From Pseudofabraea citricarpa (lineage: Eukaryota; Ascomycota; Leotiomycetes; Helotiales; Dermateaceae), in NCBI GenBank assembly GCA_029641185.1, contig JAPWGK010000013.1, positions 496,001-560,000 on the forward strand: a stretch of DNA of 64,000 nt. The letters run 5' to 3'. A program made the position numbers and the translations under genes. This document shows, piece by piece, positions 23,003 to 33,839 of this stretch (position 1 is the stretch's first letter; every line of letters starts with the position of its first letter). The notes beneath the pieces were generated by a model that was not told the origin of the DNA, ran no database searches, and saw nothing but the letters and a program-made list of their open reading frames with translations.

Positions 23003-24682
23003 ATGCCTTCAAGTGAGTCCTTCCACTCGAGCCGACCATCGCCGATCAGTAAGCTGACGGCCCAAAAAGCCTCCCAAGATAAAAAACGACCAACAGCCTT
23101 GACCCGCGAACGAGCATCTTCCAGTTCATCATCAGAATCATCATTAAAAGTCCCACGCACACCACGCTTCGCTGAAGCAACAACTGTATACTCGCCGATA
23201 GAGCCAACCGAGAGCAGCCGATCGCCATTTGCCGACCCGCCAGAAGCTCGATCACAACACCAGATGCCTCAATCACAGCCGTCCGATATTGGCTTCGGCT
23301 ACATATCACAAGCTCAGCCAGTTGAGGTGCCGTTAACACCGGCATCGCCACTGAAGAGCGCCATGAGGGTTCCAGGAACACCGGGACGAAAGATTGACAA
23401 CCCATTAAGTCCAACGTTCCGAGAAGAACAAATGCTAGAGAAGCATGAGCTGGAGACCGAGAAGGAGCAAGCAAAGGATCTGGTATGTATTTTAGAGCAG
23501 TTCCTCATCGTACATCTGCTAACAGTATTACAGAAAGTCAAGACCCGAGTTAGAGTGGCCAAGATCATCCTCCGTGGTGTAAACTTCAGCTGCAGTCTTA
23601 TCGTTTTGGCTCTGGTCTCGATGACAATGACAATCTTCAACGCAACAAAAGCTCTCCCACCGCGAAACAATCTCCCTCCGTGGGCCAACAGCACAGCAAC
23701 CTGGCCACAGATTCTCGTTTTGGTAGTAGCTTGTGTCTCGCTCGCATTGTGTCTGGTTGTATTCTGGAATTACTGGAGAGGCGGACATCACCGAGCCGAA
23801 AAGGTCGCTGTTTATTACACACTCTTTGCTGTTGGTTTCTTCATCTTCAGTATCATCATGTGGGGCATCGCAGCTGGTATTCTTCAAGGCTCTAAGAACG
23901 GATCCAACAACAAGGACATCTGGGGCTGGTCATGTGTCGACAACAAGAGAAGAGAGCTATTCAAGGAGGAGATTGACTACGCTTTGGTTTGCAGAATGCA
24001 GGTAAGCAGAAATCGCCATTCCGTGATTATTCAAACATTTCTAACAAACCATCAGTCATGGGCTCTTCTCTGCTGCATCATCGAGGTTGTTCTCGAGACC
24101 ATCACCATTGCCATCTACTGCGTCGTTTTCTACCGATACTACTCCAAGCAACGCCTACGCAAGTCTATGGATGTTCGTGACCGCGCCCGCTCTGATCTCT
24201 ACTTGGCTCAACTCCGCTCTCAATCTGCACCAAACACACCCGGCTTCGGACCACTCTCTCCATCATTCTCCCAACACGCCAAGTCACCACGCTTCCCACC
24301 TTCCGCCTACACTGCAGGACCAACTGCAGAGGATGGCATGATCCAACCCGGAACACGATTCGTCGATGCACCAAAATCATCATCTGATATCCCAGCCAAG
24401 CCATTCGCTCTCCAACCTCCTCCCATCAAGATTCATGCTGCGACTCCCAAGGCACCACAGAACGGCTTCCAACCTTCATCGCCTCCAAAGGAACGTGTCA
24501 TCGAGCATGCACCTATCGCTCCAGGCGAGCAAACATACGCAGCTGTACCAATTCCAGGCGCTTACGCATCACCCGTAAACAGCCCACCACCTACACAGAC
24601 GCGATTTGCCAGTGTCGGACAGGCGTTCACCAGTGAGCAGAGGATCGAGAGCCCGCCTGGCAGCCCAAGAGGTTTCAGATGA
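23003..24682 (+). CDS. Fungal four-helix membrane protein with long disordered tails (524 aa)
   Basis: Exons: 23003-23482, 23534-24001, 24056-24682, total 1575 nt. I chose ATG 23003 (context CAAGATG). A weaker in-frame ATG at 22988 would add five residues. Residues 1-160 are Ser/Pro-rich (RPSPISKLTAQKAS, SSSSSSESS). Four hydrophobic helices follow at about 171-193, 216-240, 249-275 and 317-345, with a WSC-containing loop between helices 3 and 4. The tail is long and Pro/Ser-rich (APNTPGFGPLSPSF). The layout is conserved among filamentous ascomycetes as far as I recognise it, but I know no assigned function and the MARVEL-like topology is only a resemblance. The introns are 51 and 54 nt, both multiples of three and stop-free, so the spliced form is inferred from the hydrophobic-segment continuity and clean GTATGT...ACAG and GTAAGC...TCAG signals. 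Confidence 0.85.
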   Translation: MPSSESFHSSRPSPISKLTAQKASQDKKRPTALTRERASSSSSSESSLKVPRTPRFAEATTVYSPIEPTESSRSPFADPPEARSQHQMPQSQPSDIGFGYISQAQPVEVPLTPASPLKSAMRVPGTPGRKIDNPLSPTFREEQMLEKHELETEKEQAKDLVCILEQFLIVHLLTVLQKVKTRVRVAKIILRGVNFSCSLIVLALVSMTMTIFNATKALPPRNNLPPWANSTATWPQILVLVVACVSLALCLVVFWNYWRGGHHRAEKVAVYYTLFAVGFFIFSIIMWGIAAGILQGSKNGSNNKDIWGWSCVDNKRRELFKEEIDYALVCRMQVSRNRHSVIIQTFLTNHQSWALLCCIIEVVLETITIAIYCVVFYRYYSKQRLRKSMDVRDRARSDLYLAQLRSQSAPNTPGFGPLSPSFSQHAKSPRFPPSAYTAGPTAEDGMIQPGTRFVDAPKSSSDIPAKPFALQPPPIKIHAATPKAPQNGFQPSSPPKERVIEHAPIAPGEQTYAAVPIPGAYASPVNSPPPTQTRFASVGQAFTSEQRIESPPGSPRGFR

Positions 24683-26015
24683 GCGACCTTTGCGTGTATA
24701 TTTCTTGCAGATTGTTCTTAGGGATTTGGGATGGAGTTCAGGAAGGGGGAGGGAAATAATTCTTTTTGTGTGTCTGTGACCTCTGTCGTTTTTGCGAAAT
24801 ACCATACCAGCCGGGGCTGCGGCAAAACCCATTTCTTGTCACTCGTTATATATTTACATATATACCTCATTTTTTGTTGTCGGTTTAGCCTTAATGAAAG
24901 AAAGAATGTTCTATCATTTTTTTGCTTGGTCTGATCTGACTTGTGACTGTGAATCTCTCTCTGCTTCGAGGTTGATGTTAAGATTTAGAGGATTAGATTT
25001 ATATGCATTCCGCTACAGCATGCCTGAAATACAATTGATAAAAGTCCAACAGGGTCGATTGGTTCGATAGAGAAGAGTCTAATCCGCATGCACAATCGTA
25101 TGTCATACCCCCGATGCCCGGATCCTTTCGATCTTTATTCTCGATATACATACATACACACCTACATACTTAGATACCTATCTAGCCAGTGAAGCTCTCC
25201 TGATCCAGGGGTTTTATTCCTTCTTCTTTTTTTCTTTTTTCAAAAACCTCATTTGGACAACCGGTCGAGGAAGCAAGTCTAACTTAACTGACTGTCTAGT
25301 TTCAAGTAACATGGGATGAACATATGCATGTATGTGTGTGCTGCTCCCGCTCTTTTATTTGTTTATAGGTAGGCAGGTATATGATAAACCAAGATAAGAT
25401 GGAATCGAGAATGAGATGTAGGAAGTTTAATCATAACATATTGATTCGGAACTTTCAACGATCGAGTATTGATCGACATGGTCTATGATTTAGGTAGGTT
25501 TCTCTCTCTTGCTTTCGTTCTTCTGCAGCTCGAGGAGAGGGTTCAGAATTCTTTGAATGGGGAGAGGAAGTATGAGGAGAGAGGGAGGAAGAGTCTTAGG
25601 TAGCTAGCTACCTAGGCACCTTTCACTCCAAGTCTGATTGGAAATTGTCTTCTCCTTATTCGTCTGCTTGCTCTCTTCTTTATTTTTCTCTCAGAATGAT
25701 TAGAGTTGCTAGGTAAGGTATACTTATACTGTAATATTCCATAGTAGGGAACAAAAAATAAAACAAAAAAAGGAACTGACTTCTCCGCCACAATTAGAGT
25801 GCAGATCCTCATACACATACAACCACAACCAGTACTTAAGACAACACCCTCCATATCCCTTCATTCATTATAAAAAGGATCTTCATTCTAGCACTGCGCG
25901 CATCCTAAGAACCGCAACGCAACGTCACATAATGCAAATGCGAATGCACATCTAGGTAAGTATATCTCAGCCGGCCCTCCCGCTCCCTTCTATAATACAA
26001 TCCAGCTCAGACCTC
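24683..26015. other. Convergent spacer between the membrane protein gene and MPC1
   Basis: 1.3 kb, AT-rich with short repeats (TACATA around 25145-25175, TAGCTAGCTACCTAGG around 25600). It holds 3' UTRs and no supported gene. Confidence 0.55.
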
Positions 26016-26769
26016 CTACTTGCCGACAGCCTTCTGAACCGTCTCAACAGCCGCCTTAGCCTTCTCCTCAACAACGCCCAACACACCGGCGGCAGCATGC
26101 GCGCCCTCGTCGGCCTTCTTCTGGAGCTCGAGCTCGCGGCCGCCCCACTTGTGGTACTGCATCCAGCGGTAGCCCTGCGTGATCTGCGCGCCCTCGTTGA
26201 CGAAGTGGCATGCGAACAGGAGGTAGTTCTTGGGCTGCACGGCGAGCGCGTAGCGCATGAAGGTTGCTGAGTAGATGGTGAGTGCGCCCGTCATGGTTCC
26301 GGATATTCTGCAGCGAGGGCGAGCCATTAGTTCTCGCCTTGCTCTTGTTCTCGTGAATGGAAAGGAAAGACTGCGGTGACATGGCAGATCGGCGACCTAC
26401 AATTCAGGACTCTTCTGCGTATCCATGACGGCAGCGATCGGGATGCCGAAATTCGAGACGGGGCCCCAGAAATCTGGAAATTTTAAAAAAAAGATATTAG
26501 TCAATTGAGTCTTGAAGGAGTCCAAGCAAGTTGGAAAGAAAGAAACACTCGGTGCGGTTTGAGGAGATTTCTTGCGTTATGCGCCCGCCGGCGCGCGCGG
26601 TAAGCAATTCAACAAGAAATCCTCCGTCATCATTGATCCATCATCGGAGCACGAAATATTTCGGCCCTGCGCAGAGAAACAGAAGAAAAAACGTACGTGT
26701 TGAGCAGACATAGTTCAGCATGGGGTTGGAGCGAATCTTCGCATTCACGGCCGAGAAGAGGTTCGCCAT
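26016..26769 (-). CDS. MPC1: Mitochondrial pyruvate carrier subunit 1 (145 aa)
   Basis: Exons: 26697-26769, 26401-26473, 26016-26307, total 438 nt. Mpc1 pairs with Mpc2/3 in the inner mitochondrial membrane to import pyruvate. [18 protein letters not shown] at about residues 22-39, [20 protein letters not shown] and [18 protein letters not shown] are family hallmarks and run continuously across both splice junctions. It is about 15 residues longer than yeast Mpc1 because of an Ala/Lys-rich C-terminal helix ([19 protein letters not shown]). Confidence 0.95.
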
Positions 26770-27328
26770 TGTGGTGGGATTGCTCGTGTGTTGGAAAAAG
26801 AGTGAGCGGAGAGGGGTGAGGTTGCTGTGAGAGCTTCTTGGAGATTTTGACGGATGTTGGGGTTCGAGCTTGATAAGTTGTGGTCACGTGAAGCCAATCA
26901 ACGGATTTAATTGATTTCTTGTTTCCGGAAAGACAAGGATTGAGGTAAGTTCCAACGTTGGTTTATTCTTGCTTTGCATCTTCTGTTTGATGAGTATTTC
27001 AGATGAATTTTCTCTATCACTGTATACACCTTGTGAAAGGCCATTATGTACTGCATAATCTGCAAACCATGCTCTACGACATACAATTTGATTATGGTCG
27101 ACCCACCATAACTCTTGCATAGAGACCATTCTTCCGAGTACGCAAAGTGGCGAGTCCAATCATGAGGTTTCCATATGGAATTTTGAAAAGGAACCTTGGC
27201 AACTGCATTGAATGCTCTCTATGTGATATGAAAGTCATCATCTTATGACCAAACTCCATCCCCAACGCCATGTTTTGCAGATTTTCATGAGGTTTTGGCC
27301 TCCCTAGTCCCCTTTCACTATCCATAGT

Positions 27329-28212
27329 CTATCTTCTTGGGGGAGCAAATCCTGGTGGGGCGTTAAAGCCCTGAGGAGGGAATTGTCCCGGTGGGAAACC
27401 TCCTGGAGGGAATCCTGGAGGTGCTGTATCTATGTCAGTATTCTGGAAAGAAACCTTGTAGTTGAAGTAGACTTACCGCCTCGACCAGCGAATGGTGGGG
27501 GTCCTCCTGGGAAACCACCAAATGGAGGTGGTGCACCACCTACACCTGCAGCAGGGCCCTACTCTTCATTAGCAATAGAATGATAAACCAGCAGCAAATC
27601 AAAACATACCGCAAGTCCAACAGCAGCTCCACGTCCAGCTGGTCGTGCGATACCAGCCCCAGCAGCCAAAGTTGTAGCGACTCCTCCTGGAGCACTTGTT
27701 CCTAAGCGTGCGCTTGGGTCGGCTGGAGGAGGGGATTCCACCGAGAGTGAGATGATATGTGCACCTCGAACAATGGTAAGACCAAGCGTACGTTTCTCTT
27801 CGGACTCGACGAGGGGTGCTGCGGTGTTGCTGGCGCCCGGAGCAGCAGTGGCCTTGGCCGCCTTGCGCTTGACGCGTCTGAACTCTTCAGTGTCGGCGAG
27901 AACAAGATTCATATGCTGTATATAGAGTTAGTACGACCAGCAAAATGTAAGCAGAACGCGTGCGCGTACCTTGTCGAAGGCAAGCATCTGTCCCACCATC
28001 TGGCGCCCATCGTTCATGGTCACTCTCATCCGGTAGTTGATCTATATACCAGTCAGCAAGCTTATAAAAGCATGCACGAATCTGCGCGGAAGATATAACA
28101 TACGAGACCGGCCTAGAAAGATCGCAGAAGTCAGCCTACAATGTCAATAAGAGCTGGTGAAGAGCTCAAGAGGAGGGCGAGGACTTACCATCTTTCCTTG
28201 CTTGTTCGCCAT
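27329..28212 (-). CDS. SMB1: Small nuclear ribonucleoprotein SmB (195 aa) with a 9-nt micro-exon
   Basis: Exons: 28189-28212, 28104-28112, 27970-28041, 27915-27610, 27558-27477, 27423-27329, total 588 nt. SmB is part of the heptameric Sm ring on spliceosomal snRNAs. Sm motif 1 (NYRMRVTMNDGRQMVGQMLA, FDKHMNLVLADTEEF) and Sm motif 2 (KRTLGLTIVRGAHIISLSV) are intact. The tail is Gly/Pro-rich (PPGFPPGGFPPGQFPPQG) as in SmB/B'. Exon 2 is only GCCGGTCTC (Ala-Gly-Leu), flanked by CTAG and GTATGT. Without it the conserved M-x-G-L-I-N-Y sequence would be broken. For the last exon I use acceptor ACAG (27424). A TAG six bases earlier would add Asp-Thr. It is divergent from RPL11 with 305 bp between start codons. 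Confidence 0.95.
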
Positions 28213-28517
28213 GATGATTTTTAGATGCGCAATGGCTTCTAGTAGTTCCAAAGATTGTTCTTTTGAAGTTCTATAACTTCTGCGAACGTTACAATGACCG
28301 AATGATATCAGTTATTGCTGATTATGAGAATGCCCCAGCTTCGTGAGGCTCAAGTCTAAAAGTTGAGATCCGCGCTACTCCCATTTCGGTTTGGGGAAGC
28401 TCTAATCCACTAAGCGAGCTCGTCCACAAACTTATTTTCGAAAACTCGCATCGTGAATTTCACGACTTCAACCACTTTACGACAACCACACGACAATCTC
28501 CACCAACATCATTCAAA
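28213..28517. promoter_or_regulatory. Shared divergent promoter SmB / RPL11
   Basis: 305 bp separate the ATGs of two highly expressed RNA/translation genes on opposite strands, so both promoters must lie here. I do not see a clear TATA box. Confidence 0.6.
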
Positions 28518-29150
28518 ATGGCGGAATCCAGCGAGAAGGCCGTTAACCCCATGAAGGAGCTCCGCATCCAGAAGATTGTTCTCAACATCTCTGTCGGAGA
28601 GTCTGGTGACAGACTTACTCGTGCCGCAAAGGTGCTGGAACAATTGTCTGGTCAAACCCCAGTTTACAGTACGCTGCAATGGATCCAACTGACCTGAAAT
28701 CAAAAACTAACAAGGCAACAGGCAAGGCCCGCTACACCGTCCGTACCTTCGGTATCCGTCGTAACGAAAAGATTGCTGTCCACGTCACTGTCCGTGGACC
28801 AAAGGCTGAGGAAATCCTGGAGCGTGGATTAAAGGTCAAGGAGTACGAGTTGCGCAAGCGTAACTTCTCTGAGACTGGTAACTTCGGTTTCGGTATCAGC
28901 GAGCACATCGATCTCGGTATCAAGTACGACCCCGCGATCGGAATTTACGGCATGGATTTCTACTGCTGCATGACCCGTCCTGGTGAGCGTGTTGCCAAGC
29001 GTCGCCGTGCGAAGACCCACGTTGGACCTGCCCACAAGATCAAGCGCGATGAGACTGTCAAGTGGTTCAAGAACCGTAAGTAGATGTGCAAAATGGGTGC
29101 AGAAATGGCTTACTGACTTTTACTTAGGCTTCGAGGGAATTGTCAGATAA
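28518..29150 (+). CDS. RPL11: 60S ribosomal protein L11 (uL5, 175 aa)
   Basis: Exons: 28518-28668, 28722-29075, 29128-29150, total 528 nt. It sits in the central protuberance with 5S r[62 protein letters not shown] and [16 protein letters not shown] are near-identical to yeast Rpl11. The second intron falls within the final codons. Splicing gives ...WFKNRFEGIVR, whereas unspliced RNA would stop after FKNRK. The length fits the family (174 aa in yeast). Confidence 0.97.
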
Positions 29151-29564
29151 ATCATTTCAAAAAGTTATGGGATGGGGGCTCAATGATGGTGCATGGACTT
29201 CTGGAGTATATGGCTGTATTACGGGTATCATTGGTTGCCTTTATTGTATCTACGGATCACAATTATAGCAGTCCAACAAACTGTTCAGCTTGACTCCTAA
29301 CGGATCAGCTACGGCCTAAGAGACCGAGCGGCTTCGTGCCGTCTTTTACAAATGTACATTTGTTCTCGTGAAAGTGACATGTAGTAGTCAAGGCATGATG
29401 AAACTGCAAACAACTTCCAAAGTAATTACATTTTTGCTTCATTGAAGCCTCTGTCAAGCATCTATGTTTACAGTTTGTGATATAAGTTTATCCCCATAAG
29501 CCATGTACTAGCGCCTCCAAAACAAGATCAGACATCAAACAAAATCGTACTTGATGAATCGAGA

Positions 29565-29956
29565 TCATTTGGGCTTATCGTGTCCATTTATCAGGTTATT
29601 AAAGGCCTTGCCAACGATAGTGGGCTAAGATGCATCACGTCAGTGTTTACTCTACAATAGTCTGGCAAGTGAAGGTCATGAAGCAAGCTCACCTCTGCTC
29701 TCTGATCGGAGATTCGATCATGAAAATGATCACTTCCCACACCCGTAGTTTCATGAGTATTTGGCTTCTGATCCTGGGAGCCCAATTTCGTAGCCGAGCC
29801 AGGAGTATGATGCTGCGTACCTCCAGCACTCACAAAGCGCTCCTCGATATTCTTGACACCGGGAGTCTTGAGCATGCCAGACAGAGCGCTGAGGAATCCG
29901 CCACTGCTACTCTCCTCGGGCTTGGGCGTATCGTTCGATGAAGAGGTAGAAGACAT
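29565..29956 (-). CDS. Small conserved fungal protein of unknown function (107 aa)
   Basis: Exons: 29693-29956 and 29565-29624, intron 29625-29692, total 324 nt. The sequence is hydrophilic. SGGFLSALSGMLKTPGVKNI is followed by a Gly/His/Asp-rich middle (GGTQHHTPGSATKLG, TGVGSDHFHDRISDQRAE) and, across the intron, PTIVGKAFNNLINGHDKPK. I recognise this layout as a small protein family in filamentous ascomycetes but know no function. There is no signal peptide or transmembrane segment. The reading frame is open upstream to 30091, but the Met at 29956 fits the family start. The 410 bp between its stop and the RPL11 stop hold only 3' sequences. Confidence 0.75.
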
Positions 29957-31079
29957 GGTGGATGCCGGCGAAGCCAGGGGAGACTGAGAAGTGGCTCGTC
30001 GTATGTCAACTTGGAACGAGTACGTGTTGTTGGTAGGTGAGGTCGGGTGTCGTCTGAATCTTTTCGGATCGGAAATGTGACTCTGCCACATGGCTGCGCT
30101 GCTTCTCTATATGTATGCTACAGAGACCTGTCTGTCGTAGGGCTGGCTGGTGGATGGTAGTGAGTGGAGATGGATACAGTAGTGGATGACGCCGTTTCCC
30201 TTCTTCCTCCCATCACTGGCCTCTCTCTGGCACAGGTCCAGAATCAGGTACGTAGTGCGTTTTCCTGTCGTTGATGGATGGATGGATGGATGATGGCTCT
30301 TTCCATTGCGGGCATGGCTCTGGCTTTACATAATCAAGGGGGGACAGTTGGGAAATTTGCTGGGAATCGTGCGACTCGAGGGCTTTCTTCTTTCTTTTCC
30401 TTTTCTCTATTGCGTTGGTCGTGCGTGCCGTGTGCTTCTTCCTCTCTTAGTGCATTCGTTGTTGCTTGCTGCCCGCCTCTTCGTCATGACTTCTCCGTAC
30501 CCGTCTTGCCTCTTTAGGCTTAAGCTTCATTGACGAGTGCTTCGATGGTCTGTAGCCTTTTCCGGTATAGATCTTGATCCCCCCTTGGGTTTTGGAAGAA
30601 CTAGTCTATGTCAAATACGTCAGTTGGTGATGAAAGAGGACCTGGTGGACCCTGGATATCGATGCTTGCGGATTGGCGATGATTGCTACAGGCTAGCACG
30701 TGCTGTATTGCGACGATTAGAGATAGATGGTTAATTATGGATGGTATAGTGCTATTTCATTTCAACTGATTGGCATCAAGAGTTGTCAATATGATCACAA
30801 TGATGGCAGATTGTGTACAATGTTCATGTAGTTATATTTATAGTTTCAATAAATCCGAACATGACCTTGGTGACGCTTAAACGCTTGAACCATGACTTTG
30901 ACTCCGCCCATACCATTCGTACTCCTTGTTCATACATTCATTGTACTCGCCAATCCTCGCCAACCTTCGCCGATGCTGATATCTGATTTCTCTTTGCTTG
31001 ATCTACTTTCCATCGCCTTTAGTGAAGCTGGGAGTAAGATCATTAGCAGCTTTCCCGTTGCAGTTTATGCGTGATAGCC
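29957..31079. other. 1.1 kb spacer
   Basis: No supported gene. It has a GGAT tetranucleotide run near 30273-30293 and GC-poor sequence from 30730 to 30890. Confidence 0.5.
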
Positions 31080-31381
31080 TTACTTATTCCACATCTGACC
31101 GATTATTCCTGGCGTGGGCTTCATCTCATTGAAGCTCTGGCGTCTTGCGGCTGCTGCAGCATCGGTACTGTTGCGTTTGTGGTTCATAAGTCCGGCGAAC
31201 ATGGTGCCTTCTCCCTGTGATGGCTATAAGGTGGTTGAGTTAGAATAGTATTACATCTCGCGGTGGATTATGGGCTTACTCTTCTGTTTGCCTCCGAACC
31301 ACTTGCACCGACGTTGTTTGCTGGTGTGCCGACGGTTCCAGTACCGCCTGTAACTGCAGTAGTTCTACCTGAAGAAGCCAT
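31080..31381 (-). CDS. Small conserved fungal protein with AAAAARRQSF motif (81 aa)
   Basis: Exons: 31280-31381 and 31080-31223, intron 31224-31279, total 246 nt. The N-terminal half is Gly/Thr/Ala-rich (MASSGRTTAVTGGTGTVG) and probably disordered. The second exon reads SQGEGTMFAGLMNHKRNST then DAAAAARRQSFNEMKPTPG and ends IIGQMWNK. I recognise the FAGLMNxKRNSxDAAAAARRQSF core as a recurrent small-protein signature in filamentous fungi, without a firm function. RRQS is a possible PKA-type phosphosite. Confidence in the gene is good because the core is only complete after splicing. Confidence 0.75.
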
Positions 31382-32504
31382 GATGATGTAGATGGATTGA
31401 GATGGTAAGTCAAAGAATTCGATGGTAGTTATTGGAGTGTTATAATGTAGAATAATGGAAGGATGAGAGAGAATAATGGTTTGAAATATGATGAGGGGTA
31501 ACGTCAAGCTACATATATACTTCAGCATAAAGGTAAAAAAGGTACATGTACTACCACAAGCTTTGGAGCTCGCCCGTTAAAAGAGGCGTCGAGCAATGAT
31601 CTCATAAGCACTCCACAAAATGCACAGGGAGAGCAGAGCAGAGTCAGCATCAGACTCGCATAGCCGTTTCAAGCAAGGTGAAGCGTGCATCGTGTGCATG
31701 TACCCCGCGCTTGTGGAGGGGGGAATTGGGGGGGAAGCATGGGAGCGAGGTAGCGAGGGGTGCGAGCTGAGCCATGATCTGCCAGTAGGGAATTCCGCCG
31801 CGAGGGCTATTTGCAATCAACTCAAACCAGCCCACCGATAACCACAACTTCGGACTGCTGCATCTCCCCCCTCCCCCAAAGCATTTTCCATGGAAATCGA
31901 ACCACTCAAGCAGCATGATCTATTGCGTGTTTCTTTGGCCCTTTGGCTTTTGGCTTTTTGGCTTTTTGGCTTTCAGAAAAGTGGATTAGGGGAGAGTCCC
32001 AGGTGTAGCTGGCTATGATATCTTAGTGCGATCGATCGCCAAGAGAGTTTAGGGGTCGATGCTTCGTTTAGCTGGTCATCGCACGTGATACCCCTTGGAA
32101 GGATCATGTGCTGAGATCTCGATCGAGGTGAGCTTTCTTTCTTTGAAGGTATCGATGATTGAGATTTGTGGGCCTTTATCTTGAGATATGATATCAAAGG
32201 GACTTCTAGTGATCAGCCTGGCTGTTGATATTTGTGGATAAGAATGGACTCTATTGAATACCCTTTTGATATGTGCTCATAAATTAGGACCTCTACATCT
32301 AATATTCCCTCGTCGGCTGCCAATCATAGCTTTGGTATTAGATCTATGCTCTGTCTACGATGGAATGCTCATTAAAGTCAATATTTGCTGGCGTAGTCGA
32401 ATACTTCCTCGCTTAACTTTTAAAACAACCAGCTCCTTCCTTCGCTCAGGGTTTCCTCACCAACATACAGCTTTAGTTTATCAGTTATAACCATGGGAAG
32501 GAAT
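31382..32504. other. 1.1 kb spacer
   Basis: No supported gene. A (TTTTGGC)n-like repeat lies at about 31937-31977 and several CGATCGAT-type palindromes at 32025-32130. Confidence 0.5.
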
Positions 32505-33839
32505 TCAAGGCCACGGCATATCTTTGCAGTAAAAGTTTCCATCCTCTGTCCAGATCCCAATTACTGCTTCGTCCCAAGTCACGATGAAATACAGGTCTGG
32601 CCTCTTCCCATCGATATCACCCTGCCGATACCGCCAAAACCTTCCCTTGCTTTTACGGCCGCGGAACCAACCAATACTCTGAGCCTCCTCTGCCGATAAC
32701 GTTTTCGATTTCTTAGTTTCGGAGCCTTCCGCAATTAGAAAAGTGATATGGTCAGGGTCTGCAGCAGACTGGACAAAGTGCGCTGCGTAGCCATCAAATC
32801 CTTGTCTCGCGAGGCGTATCTTCCATTGAAGGCTGTGAAGCGTATCCTTATCCATAGCCAAAACCAAGTGATCGTAATCCGTACCGATATCCTTCCTATC
32901 TCCCGTCATCGCCGATCCCTGAGACTCTGGATGACGAGTACCTGAACGATATATTAACTCGATGACCTGAGCCCACAGAAGATACCAATCCTTGTCAACC
33001 AGTGTCCATGCCTCATAGGACCTCCAGGGGACAGGAGACTTTGGAAATGTCGGGAAATTATCGGCTCCGATTATATCTTCACTATGTTTATCTATCATCT
33101 CAAGCAGATCTTGCGTGCTGCTTAATGGATATCCATGTGCCCATTGAAGCACCATATATACAAGCACGGAAAGGATCTCCTTGATATAATAGTCGGTACC
33201 TAGTGATGATATTTCCACGTTCTTCACTTCCTTGAAGTAAGTCACGATCGAAGTTTCTACAAAGTCTCGTCGGTTCTTGAATGACTCCTCGACTTCTCTC
33301 TCAATATGAGTCGACGCAGAAATAGAACTTCTAGCCTCGGAAAACAAGCTTCTCTCCCTATAAGTCCGATCCTGAAAATTTTCCTGTCGGAGAGGATCAA
33401 GTTGTGCTGCTACTGATAAGTCACTGAATAGATCAACACCTCGAAAGTCAGGGTCCATAGAAATTCTCTGTCCTATTTCTGCCGCGCCGCTCTTTTCTTC
33501 GTCTGAGCTTGCATTGTCATCATCGTCACCAAAATCATTTCCACTTCCATCCCCGAAGTCTGCATTCTTCCTTCCTCGTTTTCTTTCCTGCTTTGCTTGG
33601 CTATCTAGCGGTGTCTTTTTGGTAATTGAAGGGGGAGATGCGGCTTGTGGAAGGATTTGTGTTCGGTTCCCGACATGCGCAACAACCTCTCGTGGCTCAG
33701 AGTCTTGCGATGTATTTTGGATTTCCGCAGATTCAGGCCCATGAACAGGAGAGGCCTGAGACGGATTTTTGCGGCTCATCCAGGCCCGCGCCTTGGAGAT
33801 CAGGCCTGGCGGTTCTCTTGAGGACTGGATATCCGACAT
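32505..33839 (-). CDS. Uncharacterised protein, 444 aa, single exon
   Basis: A single 445-codon frame from ATG 33839. I do not recognise a domain. Residues 1-90 are Ser/Pro/Gln-rich. A basic patch KQERKRGRKN is followed by an acidic stretch GDDDDNASSDEEKSG (about residues 103-117), a possible nuclear-type disordered linker. The C-terminal 300 residues look globular and Trp/Tyr-rich (VPWRSYEAWTLVDKDWYLLW, SIGWFRGRKSKGRFWRYRQG), ending in WTEDGNFYCKDMPWP. No signal peptide is seen and there is no hydrophobic helix long enough for a membrane segment. The length of open frame and low repeat content support a real gene. It could be lineage-specific. Confidence 0.7.
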   Translation of the reverse strand: MSDIQSSREPPGLISKARAWMSRKNPSQASPVHGPESAEIQNTSQDSEPREVVAHVGNRTQILPQAASPPSITKKTPLDSQAKQERKRGRKNADFGDGSGNDFGDDDDNASSDEEKSGAAEIGQRISMDPDFRGVDLFSDLSVAAQLDPLRQENFQDRTYRERSLFSEARSSISASTHIEREVEESFKNRRDFVETSIVTYFKEVKNVEISSLGTDYYIKEILSVLVYMVLQWAHGYPLSSTQDLLEMIDKHSEDIIGADNFPTFPKSPVPWRSYEAWTLVDKDWYLLWAQVIELIYRSGTRHPESQGSAMTGDRKDIGTDYDHLVLAMDKDTLHSLQWKIRLARQGFDGYAAHFVQSAADPDHITFLIAEGSETKKSKTLSAEEAQSIGWFRGRKSKGRFWRYRQGDIDGKRPDLYFIVTWDEAVIGIWTEDGNFYCKDMPWP

